64,000 nucleotides of DNA. It comes from Theocolax elegans. Taxonomy: Eukaryota; Arthropoda; Insecta; Hymenoptera; Cerocephalidae. Below the pieces are notes generated by a model. It did not search any database, was not told where the DNA came from, and saw only the letters and a list, made by a program, of their open reading frames with translations. Below, one piece after another: positions 15,279 through 36,809 of the stretch (its first letter is position 1; every line of letters starts with the position of its first letter). The position numbers and the translations under genes were made by a program. The stretch lies in assembly GCA_026168455.1 (NCBI GenBank), contig CM047427.1, forward strand, positions 58,729,249 to 58,793,248, given 5' to 3'.

Positions 15279-16502
15279 TCAAGCTAATGCACATGCAATT
15301 ATTGCAATGAAAAGTAAAATAATAACAACCCAATATGGCCAAACTCTGTCTTTTTGGTTAATTATTTTGATCGTACGAGTTCCATCTATTAAGCGCTCGT
15401 CTGTTCTGTCGACATGATCGACCAAGTCGTCGATTATTTCTGAAACAAAATAATGTATATATATATGAAAGTGGTATTTACTTAAGTAAAATATTAACAA
15501 TCATATTTTACTTACCATTCTGATTATCTACTTCACTATGTATAGTCTGTGCAATTTTCTTTTGTCTTGAAATTATTTTAGATAATTGTTCTAAGCCTTC
15601 TTCTTGTTCTAGAAATGTATTAGTAATATTTTGCTTATTATTTTTAATTGGAATTGAATGTAAAATATAATACAAAAGAAAGATGTGTAGTTGTTGCCTT
15701 ACGCTCCAGTAATTGCTGCTTCTGTGTCTTAAGGTCTGCAATGTTAACGTTAACATCGATAGGTCGAAAATAGTCGTCATCATCGTCAAGACCCCAACTT
15801 GTCGTCCCTCCATCTGCAAAGGCAGACGTTGTGGGGCCTAACAGTTGTGCTCTCGAAAGTGCCAGATCGTTTGTCTTTGATTCGTACAATCTTTGTATCT
15901 GAATATCTTTACTCTGCAATTGTTCTACTTGCCTTGTTCTCCTTTCAGCCTCTTCGGTGGTTCTATATGTATCATGATAGTATAAGGAAATTATTCAATG
16001 ATTTAATATTGTTTGAAAGTAAAATAATTAAAAAAACTAGAAAAAGTAGAAATTATAAAATTAAAATATAAAAGTGAAATATAAATGTTTATTATTAAAA
16101 TATTATTACTTAGTGTATTTATAGATATTTGTTTAAAAAAAGATATTACTGTAAACAAGCTAAGAAGAATAGATAAGCGTTAAATATAAAAGGATACATA
16201 ATACGTTGCCTACGAGCTTCATTGACTTTACTCTGTAATTCTCTGAGTTCGGTACTATATTGCTTTAATCTCAATCGAATGTTTGCAGAGATATTGGCAT
16301 ATGCTTGAGACGTTCTGGGCTCGTGATCTCTAAGCGTCAGCTGTTCCATAATCTCTCTGCTGAGCTTATCGCATGCCTCGTATTCGGTGAGCCTGTAAAA
16401 TGTTACAGTTGAGCTGTGTAATAAAAAAGAGAGAAGGCGAGTAATCTTAATGAGGGGAATACGTTACCATGGGTCGTTGCCATCTATGTAAACAAGAGCC
16501 AT
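15279..16502 (-). CDS. Syx8: Syntaxin 8 (Qc-SNARE)
   Basis: Tail-anchored SNARE for endosomal membrane fusion. Five minus-strand exons (16502-16468, 16392-16198, 15962-15703, 15608-15516, 15439-15279) join in frame to 247 aa, similar to other syntaxin 8 proteins. Exon 2 is read through a first GT to the donor at 16197 because only that keeps the conserved ITTEEAERR frame. An N-terminal helical region (about 10-100) precedes the SNARE motif (about 164-224), which contains EGLEQLSKIISRQ and EVDNQNEIIDDL with the Q-SNARE glutamine. A hydrophobic segment ends the protein (about 228-247, WPYWVVIILLFIAIIACALA) with no lumenal tail. The start is the ATG opening MALVYIDGNDPW. It is convergent with the M3 gene and divergent from TMEM184. 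Confidence 0.93.
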
Positions 16503-16997
16503 GTTTGCCTTACTCGAGAAACTGGTGACACGTACAGTCTGATAAGGTGGAGGGAGCCAAAGGCCACAAATCAACAGCCAAAGTGGGGATTGTACTATAG
16601 GAGGTCAAGAGGAAAGTGTGTATCTACACTTGTTGATATAACACCGACACTGAGAGACTGAGTAACACCGAGACACGTGCAATCTCCTCCGAGGCTTCAA
16701 CTTTAAAGTTTGTCACCTTTGCAGTTGGTGACAGGTAGTTGATTGCAGGCGTTTCGAACGATCGTAGAGTTTTCGTTAGATTCGCTGCATCTCGAAACCA
16801 AGGGATGGACGACTCGCGCGTCACGCGTCGCGAGGTTACCACCAGTTAGGCACAGGCAGTGGGTACACAGTACACACTACACTATGACTATACTAGAGCG
16901 ATGGTTCCGAGTTGCGACTTAGCGAGTCAGCGAGTATAGCGTTCTGCTACATAATTAAAAAACAGTCGTTATAGGTGTGTGCGTACGGGGCATGGGC

Positions 16998-17040
<43 letters not shown>

Positions 17041-17353
17041 TTTACGTCAAGCTCAAACAAATCAAATCGCGTTACTATACTTATACGTTATTGTTAAATG
17101 TTAATGCGTAGATATTTTTTAGAGCATACTGTGTATAGATAATTATACAAAATAATTATTTAGCAGTAGTAAAAAAATTTAGCAGAACAATAAATACCCG
17201 TAAATCATAAATTTTATTTATACAACAATGGTTTAAAATTTTAAACTATACAAAACATTGTCGTCATAACAGACTTGTCATCAGTAATGTGACAGTCATT
17301 ATTTTAACAGACTACATAGCTACAGTGTAGAGTTGTATGTATCTACATATATA
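16503..17353. other. Syntaxin 8 promoter side and GA microsatellite
   Basis: Upstream of syntaxin 8 lie about 500 bases of mixed composition, then a GA dinucleotide tract (17004-17037) and AT-rich DNA. No recognised gene. Confidence 0.5.
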
Positions 17354-17892
17354 GGGGAGACTGGGGTATTTTTAAACTTTTTGAATAGCTCTTTTATATC
17401 ATAATATTTATGATACAACAGGACGGTTTCTTTAAATAAATGCTATTATCTCAAATCCCCCATAGTTACGAGCTATTTCGAATCAATTGTTTACGTTTAC
17501 TCGAGCCTGCCAAAATTAAAAAAACTCATTTTATTTTATTTGTACTTTTTAGTTTTTGAAAGCACACTTGCGCTGTAGTTTATATATACCTGGCAAATCA
17601 CACACATTGAAAGTATTCGTACTAGCATCGGTGATTTTGTAGCATGTTCATCGGGTGTCAAATCTAGAAGAAACGAAAGGTAAAAAGATTAAATCAACAT
17701 TGTTAAACAAGAACATTCGAGAGGAGAGAATAGTGATTATAAAAACAAAAAGTAATGCAATTAATATTGAAATCTCTGAAATAAAAAAACAAATATTATT
17801 TGATATAACCCAGTACAAAATTATTAAATTATATCATTAAATAAATAAATTTTTTATAAAACTATTAATTTAAAAAATGCCTCAGTCTCCCC
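17354..17892 (+). mobile_element. Non-autonomous TA-flanked DNA transposon, copy A
   Basis: Ends are inverted repeats: GGGGAGACTGGGG at the left and its complement (one mismatch, C-C-T-CAGTCTCCCC) at the right, each abutted by TA, which fits the TA target duplication of Tc1/mariner-like elements. About 17400-17740 is closely related to the reverse complement of the element at 55762-56789. The remnant ORF at 17655-17840 is part of the repeat. Superfamily is inferred from TA alone. Confidence 0.82.
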
Positions 17893-17894
17893 TA

Positions 17895-18300
17895 AATTAT
17901 TTCTCTTTCTAATTTTTCACTACGGGGGTGCGCAGAGACCCATACAATAAGTCTTGATTGCTTGAGACGTGTTTTTCTATATTGGAAGAAAAAATCAAAT
18001 AAGAAGTGTCGCACACTCGCACCCAAGTGAAAAACATTTTTAAAATTCGCGCTGTGCCACTATTACGCATGCGCGACAAACGAGTGTAAGGAAAGATTAA
18101 CAAAATATCATAATTTTATTTTTTTTATTAATTTATAAATTTAGGCTTCGGGTGTATGACGAGCAGATCACGAGCAATCTTAATAGGTTGGGCTAGATTA
18201 TTTTAAAATCGTTTTATTACGTTTAAAATAAAGGTCGAAAATTGGGTGCAACACCCAAGTGATTTTTGCATATTGTACAAAAACAAAAGCCACCAGACCA
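17895..18300. other. Intergenic DNA, no feature seen
   Basis: Between the transposon and the GC-richer TMEM184 upstream region. It holds short palindromic words (for example GGGTGCAACACCC near 18243) but no gene, RNA or complete repeat that I can recognise. Confidence 0.4.
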
Positions 18301-18942
18301 GACGTCAGACGAGTTGGTTTTCGAGGCTCGAGACTCGAGAGACGAGAGTCGAGAGTCGAGAGTCGAGAAGTCGAGAGTGGTGACTAGAGTACTGACACTG
18401 ACTCTGACTGCCGACTGGTGAGTGGTGAGGTGGTGAGGAATGGCTGCGAGGAGTGGAGGGGAGGACAGGACAGACGAGAGCTGCACTGCGCAGCTATAGG
18501 TATATTATATCCGTATATACGCGGAGGACGGAGGTGTACAGCTACGCTACAATTTACATCCGTCTCGAGAGTCGAGTCTCGACTCAGTTCTCAGTTCTCA
18601 GTTATTACCGAATCTTCTTTTGGATCGCGTTCTACCAACCTCGATCTTCTCTCGTACCGTCTTGCATTCTTACTCAATTTTTCACGAGGGCCGTCAGTGT
18701 CGTCACTCTATTCTAGTGAACGTCGACATCGAGCCATTGAGGACCCGAAGACACGCGCGCGCGCGCGCGCCCTTGCGCTCCATAGTATGACATCGTCCTC
18801 GCGCAATGACGGATGAATCGGGTGCCCGGACATCCCGAATACCGGATCACCGAAACACCGAGACCCGAGAATCGAGCCAGGCCCGGGCCACCTTTGACGG
18901 CTTCGACGACGCCAAAGTCGCCTTTCCAAACTCGATCGACAG
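18301..18942 (+). promoter_or_regulatory. Probable promoter / 5'UTR region of the TMEM184 gene
   Basis: Locally GC-rich and CpG-rich in an AT-rich window, with imperfect GAGAGTC repeats (18327-18377) and a GC alternating tract (18755-18770). A donor (CGACAG/GTAACT) at 18943 could splice to the acceptor at 20306, immediately ahead of the TMEM184 start codon. The transcription start is not determined. Confidence 0.5.
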
Positions 18943-19114
18943 GTAACTCCTACTCCTCGCTACCTTTTTCGTTAATCTTTCATTTTTACTCATCGGCGAT
19001 TAAGCCAGTTATCTTATATTTATCGAGGGACAGGATTATTGGAGAGAATCACCTTTTGCTTTTCAATGTTCCCGTAACCCGAGTCTGACAGAGACGGATT
19101 CAATCGTGCGACAG

Positions 19115-19172
19115 ACAGATCGAAAGAGAGAGAGAGAGCGAGAGAGAGAGAGAGAAAAAAAGAGAGAGCGAG
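19115..19172. repeat. GA-rich microsatellite
   Basis: Interrupted GAGAGA tract within the first intron of the inferred TMEM184 transcript. The stretch from it to the coding start (20318) is otherwise AT-rich intron with no other feature seen. Confidence 0.8.
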
Positions 19173-20318
19173 CGCGAGTGACGGCCTCAGGGCGATGAGG
19201 GGCAAAGAGGAAAAAGAGAGCGGATTCCGTGACGTTTTGCGCCTTTTACCTTCGCGCAGCGGTAACGTCTTTTCTTTCTCACGACCATTCGCGATGAATG
19301 GCCGAAGGTGTTTTTTCTACGCCTATATCGATTCTTCGTGTTTCTACGTATTCGAGATTTTCCTCTTACCCGACGAGACTTGTTATGGGTTTTGGTCTCG
19401 CTGACAGCTGTTTCGAGTCAACGCTCATCTTTTCTTTAATAAGTACTCGAGCAGATGTTGAAATTCTCTCTTGCTCCTCTTTATCTTTACCAATTAGTTT
19501 TCCTCCACTGCTTCCATTCATTCTCATTTTGATTTTTTACTTACCTAGAAATTTCCAATTTTAATAAAGTACAACCATCCAGTGGATAGAAATATTCAAT
19601 TAATTAAAGGCTATTCAACCTTTTCTACAATTCTAGGTATCTCTTCTATTTTTAACCCTTTCAAATGGATTTTTCCTTTAGTAAGATTTCTATTTACTTA
19701 GACAATTTATTATACACTCTAAAGATTCATCTTCTTTCATTGTAATTATTAATCTATATTTTAACAATGATTGTTTAATACTGAACTATTGTCTACTAAT
19801 TCCAAAATTTAAATAAATGTTTTATTTCATTGATTTAACTTTTTTTGCTACAGTTTATAATATCTTACAAATCATTCTGTTTTAAACTAGTATTCTATAC
19901 TCATTGTTTTAATAAATGTAATGTTTATCAACAAAATTTTTCTGAAAAACAAGGCTTGTTCATTGCATTCACTAATATTATATACATATTAAAAAGATTA
20001 TTAAACATTATTGTGATAAACTTTTCGTTTAATAAAGTTTTACGTCAACATTTTACTTCCTCAATTTTTACTGAATATTTGAAATTACTTCCTTCTAAGA
20101 GTTATTTAAGAGTTTGTGTTATGCAAACATGACTGAGTCAGGGTAAATGTACCTACCTTTCTAAATATTATTGTACATATATTATCAGGAAGATTGCATT
20201 ACATTTTAATATCGCTTCTTTCTATATGATGTTTTATTTTCAGCATTTTATTCAGATGGACCTGCTTGTAATTTTAATAAACTTTTCATATTTTATTTTG
20301 ATTTCAGACTAAACAAAA

Positions 20319-29096
<8,778 letters not shown>

Positions 29097-31102
29097 ACGA
29101 GATTATTCCGAACCAACCTGCAGTCAAGGCCAGGTTACGCGATTGCACTTGCGAATTTTCGCTGTACCTATCCTCCGATTTCTACCCGTGTTTTCTCCCT
29201 TTGGATTTTTCGTACCGATCGGAAACAACATTACGTTAGACAGATTTACGCTATCAACGCCTATATCGCCTATCTACCGAACCGATCACCTAGTTCTTCG
29301 ACATTTCTATCGCCTTCGATCGGTTCTCCAAGGTTCTGTACCAAATCACGCGACGTAACTTGTATCGTTGATCAAACTCATTAGTTTATTTATTTCTCTT
29401 AAAAAGATGAGATTTAATTTAATGTACGGTAGAGTACTCTCTGATCAGGCGAAATCGCGTTCTTACCGTCTGGATGGTGATGTAAGTATACAACATGAAA
29501 AATACATACCTTATCATCCTAATTTTATTTCTCAAATATTACCGGACGATATAGTACTCGCCTCGCAATTTCTTCAACTATTTACTACATTTTCTAAGAT
29601 TACTAAATTTAAATCTTTACACACTTTTACTGTAAATTGTAATATTACGTTACACATCTTGATACTCGGATGACTGTTACTGGTTCAGGGTTAAATGAAA
29701 TTCTACGAGTTTTCTTCACTTGTACAACCAGTGTATCAACGAATCAGTGTATCAACAGAAATACTTGCGTTTGCTCAGATATATATTTATACATAACCGA
29801 TTATCGATTTATAGAGATTTTGTATTCCATTATTTTAAATGAATATTGCATATAAGTCGTTCGGTTTACAGTAAAATTCCTGTAAATTTGATAAACTTTA
29901 CGAATGGAATGTGTTTTATCGTAAAAAAATAAATATCTGGATATGTGACGATAAATTAAATAATTTGTAGACGATTTAAGTAGATTGAAATAACGTAGAA
30001 ATAAAGGATCAAATAATTAAAGTTGAAATTTAAATAATTCAAGGGAGAAAATGGTTGGTAGAAACGGCTGCGCCTATATAAATTCGGCAGGATGCCGCGT
30101 AAATCTGTACAGAGCTGCAGAAAATAGACCGCGTGGTAATTGGGAAATATTGGGAAATCGTTTGGATACCGCGTAAAAGTAAATATCGATCGACGCCACG
30201 GCATGCCACGCCACGCAAAAGCAAATAATATATTTTCGTACGAAGGATGAGCGAGTTCGAGCCTACGTCCCCGTTCGCTCTTAACAATCATGTAAAGATA
30301 ACGGTAACAATTTTTATAATCGGGTGGTTAAACGATGAACGACCTTCTATTCGCTAGTGCAATCGGCCAACGTGACCTAAAACTCGCTACGCGCGAACTA
30401 CATTCGTTTACGCGTACCTTCCGTTTTTTATCGAATCATGATAATCGTAATTAATTGCTTATTTCGTTTGAACAGTGTATCTGTACACCTATACGTCTTG
30501 TAATTTTAGGTTGCGCGTACGACAGTTGTACTGGTACGTCCCAACATTTGCTTAGTTTCTCCTTTATATAAAACCGATTCTACGTCGCCAGCCTCTTTTC
30601 GACGTATCAAACTCACCCACACCCACACCCACACCCACACACAAACACTATGGATGAGTTGCGGATACGGATTATTCCAATCGGTTTTAGAGGCACCAAA
30701 CCATTGTCCAGATTACGCGCAATCTGAAAACACCCAATTCTCTTTTTTATGTCAGTACCGATGTAACAAGACTTACTTATACTTCATACGTTGGTATGCT
30801 CGCCAAGTTTTCGAATGGATTGCTGAATGATCCGCTTACAAGTAATACATGTGTGTTGCAGACATTTTGTAAAGAAAGAAGATTTACAGTTAACATTTGG
30901 TGAAATATAGGTTAACGATTTATATAATAATATATGGATTATATTTAGACCGCGTAACGCATAGTTTATCGATTATGTTGTGAAACTGATGATGGCTCGA
31001 CAAGATGGATTGATTTTATAACATATTTTTTTAAAAAGTTCAATCGGAACATTTTCGAAAATAGTGCAATCTTTGGAATATCGATCGCGTAACTCTACTT
31101 AC
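29097..31102. other. TMEM184 3'UTR and following intergenic DNA
   Basis: After the stop codon the first 250 bases are moderately GC-rich, probably 3'UTR, then composition becomes AT-rich. A CACACC-type simple repeat lies at 30614-30645. No further gene recognised. Confidence 0.45.
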
Positions 31103-33500
31103 ATTATATATACATATACATATACATATACATGTATTCACGCTTAGACATTTGAGTAATCTCACAATTATTTCGTACGCATCATTTACATATGCCAAAA
31201 TATTAGTTTTTTAGAGTTTCTAGAGTTGCGTAACGAGTTAATCAAGAATTTGAAAAATAATGTTTAACGATCGTTGATTTGTTCAATCTATTTTAAATAC
31301 TCAATGCGATCTAATTGCGTTATAACGATCTAATCGTTATTGTGGGATTTGTTTATGTTTTTAAAAACTCAAAAGTGCTTTTTACGACGTATTATTAGTT
31401 ACTGCTTCTCCGTTATTCTTTTAATATATACTTTTTTAAAAGTTTATTAATTAAGAGATGTACGTGCGTTATATAGCTTTACCGTTGAGTTCGAGCGCGT
31501 TGTAAATTATATTGCCGGAACAAAAAATCTTTTCTCTTGGTTTGTCGAGAGAGCGCATTGCGTAATATATAATATATCATTTGATAAATATAAAATAAAG
31601 TCAAGTTCTCACGGTCGTATGTTAGAACAACTAAGCGAGACAAATTTCGTGCGCCTACTGTATGACACTACCGTCACATTTAACGCGCGCACTCGAGTAG
31701 TTGCACCTGTGATTTACGCGCCCGAAAGATATCGAGGATCCGGTTGACTCCCTTCGTATGAAAATTTCGTGGGTTAACGATCTTGCAGGGGCACGGACGG
31801 GTGGCCGCGCGACCACACAAAACGATGTTATTATATACATTCATGTTAAATAATTGACGTTGATAAAGATGATGAAAGATATACATACTCAAAAGCAACC
31901 GAAAACAAGAAATAATTAATAAAAAGAAAAAATAGTTAATAGAAGAATATTTATTTTAATATGCTCAAGAGGCGGCCTCCGCTCGTTCTAGACGCGGCGC
32001 CGTTCATAACAAATGATAAACTTTTAGCTTTAAACGACTCTCTTCTTACTTCGAACGAAACAATTTTAAAAGAAATACCAAGCCGTTAAGGTGAGTAAAG
32101 GAAATGCATAAGTAATGCGTGATGTATAAATATAAAATTGTACAAGATTTGCCAGTGAGCCGCTGTCAATTTATGCCGTTTTCCGAATTGGCCGGTGAAA
32201 CTCGGCTACGAATGGAACCTAGGTTAATTCTACAATATTCAATCATCATTGGGTTAAATAAAGACTCGCATTTATTATTAGTTTTTGTTATTTACACTTG
32301 ACTCGTGACGGTAACCAGTAATTCTGCTTTATCAAATTTATCGATGTAAAAACAGTGACTCTCCGTCCTGTTCAGACGAATAAAACAAATAAATATATAA
32401 AAGAAAAAGGAAAAACAAAAAAAAACCGAACGAGAACAATGGGAAAAAAGACGAATACTGTAAGTAGGAGGGCTAGATATACGCATGATAGCGCGACGCA
32501 GACTGAAATTGACATTCGTGCAGTGTAACGGGTTTCTCGAGACTATTCAGCGACGCGGCCGCGTAACGTAATTCAAGATTGTTCGTTGTCCATGACAAAC
32601 GGTACTTGCACGAGTTTCTTCCTTCCATTCGTTTTTCATTTCCCTCGACCACATTTAAACTTACTTATCGCTTACCGACGCACGCGAAACGTCAAACTGA
32701 CGACTCCAGACTCCAGTTGCGGTACACATTTGTATAAATAATCGTTAGCTTCGGCTCCTTCTTTCATTTGACATTTGAAGCATTTTATTTCCAAAAGTTG
32801 TAGAAACCGATTAAACGGTTTCTCATCAGTTTGAATACGTGTGCCGACATAGCAGGTGCATTCACTGTTGCCGACCGAGTAGCCAAGCACATGTACGCGA
32901 AAATAATAGATTCTTTTATATTGAAAATCACGCGCTTTCGATCTAGTTGCAGGTTGCAATTAATCGTCGTATAAATCATCCCAACGAAAACGCGGGATTT
33001 CTAAATACCTGCACGAGTAGAGAAAATATAATCTTCCGTGACGGATACTCGGCCGGTAAACCGAATGGTTCGCGCTACGCATAGACGCAATGATCTTGCG
33101 TTCCTTCCTCATGTTCTTTCTGTAAGTGTGGAATAAACGTATATCGTTCGATGCACTTTTTACGCGTCGCGTTCTATTAAGTAAACCTAAAAGACACGAT
33201 AAAAAATAAATAATAATAAATAAATACAAATGAAATATGAGAAAAGAGAAGATTATATAATATTATTCGGAAGAGTAATAACAGCAATCTCCGCGGAAGA
33301 GTGTCCTATATTACAAATCGAGGAAAGACAAACTATTAAATGTATATAATAAATGTATAATGTACAATGTATAATTTCTTGAAGAGTACGTTTAATAACA
33401 AGAGAAGATGATATAACGAGGAGAGGCCGAGAGAGAGAGGCTATAAAGTTGATTAGTTGATGCGTATATAAATATATAAGTATGCCGCAAGAGACAGAGT

Positions 33501-33537
<37 letters not shown>

Positions 33538-33651
33538 TTTTCCGAGTTTCCTCGTCGAGGCCTCGATGATTTTTTTTCCGTTTGCTTTTTCCGCGAATGT
33601 TTGCCTGTAAGCGGGATACAGGCGGCAAGAGAGGATTATCAAAGAAAATAT
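31103..33651. repeat. Tandem duplication, copy 1 (segments X+Y)
   Basis: First copy of a long near-identical repeat. It starts at ATTATATATACATATACAT and ends at AAGAAAATATATTA, where copy 2 begins. The marker TAACGCGCGCACTCGAG lies at 31681 here, 34228 in copy 2 and 37117 in copy 3. The unit contains a NotI-type CpG-rich stretch (about 32550-32575), a GA tract (33499-33533) and small ORFs. Differences between copies are mostly single-base changes and small indels. Confidence 0.95.
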
Positions 33652-36037
33652 ATTATATATACATATACATATACATATACATGTATTCACGCTTAGACAT
33701 TTGAGTAATCTCACAATTATTTCGTACGCATCATTTACATATGCCAAAATATTAGTTTTTTAGAGTTTCTAGAGTTGCGTAACGAGTTAATCAAGAATTT
33801 GAAAAATAATGTTTAACGATCGTTGATTTGTTCAATCTATTTTAAATACTCAATGCGATCTAATTGCGTTATAACGATCTAATCGTTATTGTGGGATTTG
33901 TTTATGTTTTTAAAAACTCAAAAGTGCTTTTTACGACGTATTATTAGTTACTGCTTCTCCGTTATTCTTTTAATATATACTTTTTTAAAAGTTTATTAAT
34001 TAAGAGATGTACGTGCGTTATATAGCTTTACCGTTGAGTTCGAGCGCGTTGTAAATTATATTGCCGGAACAAAAAATCTTTTCTCTTGGTTTGTCGAGAG
34101 AGCGCATTGCGTAATATATATATATCATTTGATAAATATAAAATAAAGTCAAGTTCTCACGGTCGTATGTTAAACAACTAAGCGAGACAAATTTCGTGCG
34201 CCTACTGTATGACACTACCGTCACATTTAACGCGCGCACTCGAGTAGTTGCACCTGTGATTTACGCGCCCGAAAGATATCGAGGATCCGGTTGACTCCTC
34301 GTATGAAAATTTCGTGGGTTAACGATCTTGCAGGGGCACGGACGGTGGCCGCGCGACCACACAAAACGATGTTATTATATACATTCATGTTAAATAATTG
34401 ACGTTGATAAAGATGATGAAAGATATACATACTCAAAAGCAACCGAAAACAAGAAATAATTAATAAAAAGAAAAAATAGTTAATAGAAGAATATTTATTT
34501 TAATATGCTCAAGAGGCGGCCTCCGCTCGTTCTAGACGCGGCGCCGTTCATAACAAATGATAAACTTTTAGCTTTAAACGACTCTCTTCTTACTTCGAAC
34601 GAAACAATTTTAAAAGAAATACCAAGCCGTTAAGGTGAGTAAAGGAAATGCATAAGTAATGCGTGATGTATAAATATAAAATTGTACAAGATTTGCCAGT
34701 GAGCCGCTGTCAATTTATGCCGTTTTCCGAATCGGCCGGTGAAACTCGGCTACGAATGGAACCTAGGTTAATTCTACAATATTCAATCATCATTGGGTTA
34801 AATAAAGACTCGCATTTATTATTAGTTTTGTTATTTACACTTGACTCGTGACGGTAACCAGTAATTCTGCTTTATCAAATTTATCGATGTAAAAACAGTG
34901 ACTCTCCGTCCTGTTCAGACGAATAAAACAAATAAATATATAAAAGAAAAAGGAAAAACAAAAAAAACCGAACGAGAACAATGGGAAAAAAGACGAATAC
35001 TGTAAGTAGGAGGGCTAGATATACGCATGATAGCGCGACGCAGACTGAAATTGACATTCGTGCAGTGTAACGGGTTTCTCGAGACGATTCAGCGACGCGG
35101 CCGCGTAACGTAATTCAAGATTGTTCGTTGTCCATGACAAACGGTACTTGCACGAGTTTCTTCCTTCCATTCGTTTTTCATTTCCCTCGACCACATTTAA
35201 ACTTACTTATCGCTTACCGACGCACGCGAAACGTCAAACTGACGACTCCAGACTCCAGTTGCGGTACACATTTGTATAAATAATCGTTAGCTTCGGCTCC
35301 TTCTTTCATTTGACATTTGAAGCATTTTATTTCCAAAAGTTGTAGAAACCGATTAAACGGTTTCTCATCAGTTTGAATACGTGTGCCGACATAGCAGGTG
35401 CATTCACTGTTGCCGACCGAGTAGCCAAGCACATGTACGCGAAAATAATAGATTCTTTTATATTGAAAATCACGCGCTTTCGATCTAGTTGCAGGTTGCA
35501 ATTAATCGTCGTATAAATCATCCCAACGAAAACGCGGGATTTCTAAATACCTGCACGAGTAGAGAAAATATAATCTTCCGTGACGGATACTCGGCCGGTA
35601 AACCGAATGGTTCGCGCTACGCATAGACGCAATGATCTTGCGTTCCTTCCTCATGTTCTTTCTGTAAGTGTGGAATAAACGTATATCGTTCGATGCACTT
35701 TTTACGCGTCGCGTTCTATTAAGTAAACCTAAAAGACACGATAAAAAATAAATAATAATAAATAAATACAAATGAAATATGAGAAAAGAGAAGATTATAT
35801 AATATTATTCGGAAGAGTAATAACAGCAATCTCCGCGGAAGAGTGTCCTATATTACAAATCGAGGAAAGACAAACTATTAAATGTATATAATAAATGTAT
35901 AATGTACAATGTATAATTTCTTGAAGAGTACGTTTAATAACAAGAGAAGATGATATAACGAGGAGAGGCCGAGAGAGAGAGGCTATAAAGTTGATTAGTT
36001 GATGCGTATATAAATATATAAGTATGCCGCAAGAGAC

Positions 36038-36080
<43 letters not shown>

Positions 36081-36805
36081 TTTTCCGAGTTTCCTCGTCG
36101 AGGCCTCGATGATTTTTTTTCCGTTTGCTTTTTCCGCGAATGTTTGCCTGTAAGCGGGATACAGGCGGCAAGAGAGGATTATCAAAGAAAATATATTATT
36201 TAAATTATTATCTACACTTGCACGTGGTGAGAATGACGTGACGAATGAATATTGTGTCCAAGATATATTAAATAAATAAACTGTCGATACCTGACGAAAA
36301 AATTTACTAGTTTATTTATTATCCCAGTTTTCAATTATTTTCATCACCGAATAAATATTATTTACCCAAAAACAATTTGTTTAGAATCTAATATTTCATC
36401 TCAAAAAAGTAGATTTTTTACAATCTTTATAAAATATATTTTAAAAATAGATCGAGTCGATTGGCTCTTATTATGTACATTTTATTTATTTATACGAATA
36501 TTTGATCACAATTGTTCACCTTGTGTACAATAAAAAGTACTACTGTCCGAGTAAACAACGTTTCGTCATCGTCGCACGATTCTGTTGAACATCGGTGATA
36601 TCATCCTTTTCAGGTAAGAGATACGCAAAATAATATTGGAAGTGTAATCAATGTTAGTGTTCTTGTCACTTACAACCAAACTAAATTTAAAACGACAGCT
36701 ATTTTAAACTGGTAAAAAGAATATATTTTTTTGTTTAATAACTTTTGAAAATAAAGGTAATTTTAATTCCAAACATTTAATTGCTTATTCTAAACTAGTA
36801 AATAG
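33652..36805. repeat. Tandem duplication, copy 2 (segments X+Y+Z)
   Basis: Second copy, the only complete one. X and Y (33652-36198) match copy 1, while Z (36199-36805) is found again after copy 3 but not after copy 1. It ends GTAAATAG and then jumps into Y of copy 3. The GA tract (36042-36076) differs in length from the other copies. Confidence 0.95.
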
Positions 36806-36809
36806 AAAT

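Noticed and set aside
18418..18929. Several overlapping ORFs on both strands
   Set aside because: GC-rich promoter-like DNA with simple repeats; none shows a family signature or plausible exon structure.
32672..33229. Minus-strand ORFs of 95 and 89 codons, repeated at 35214-35771 and 38106-38663
   Set aside because: They recur only because the DNA is tandemly duplicated. No domain, codon or splice support; sameness reflects recent copying.
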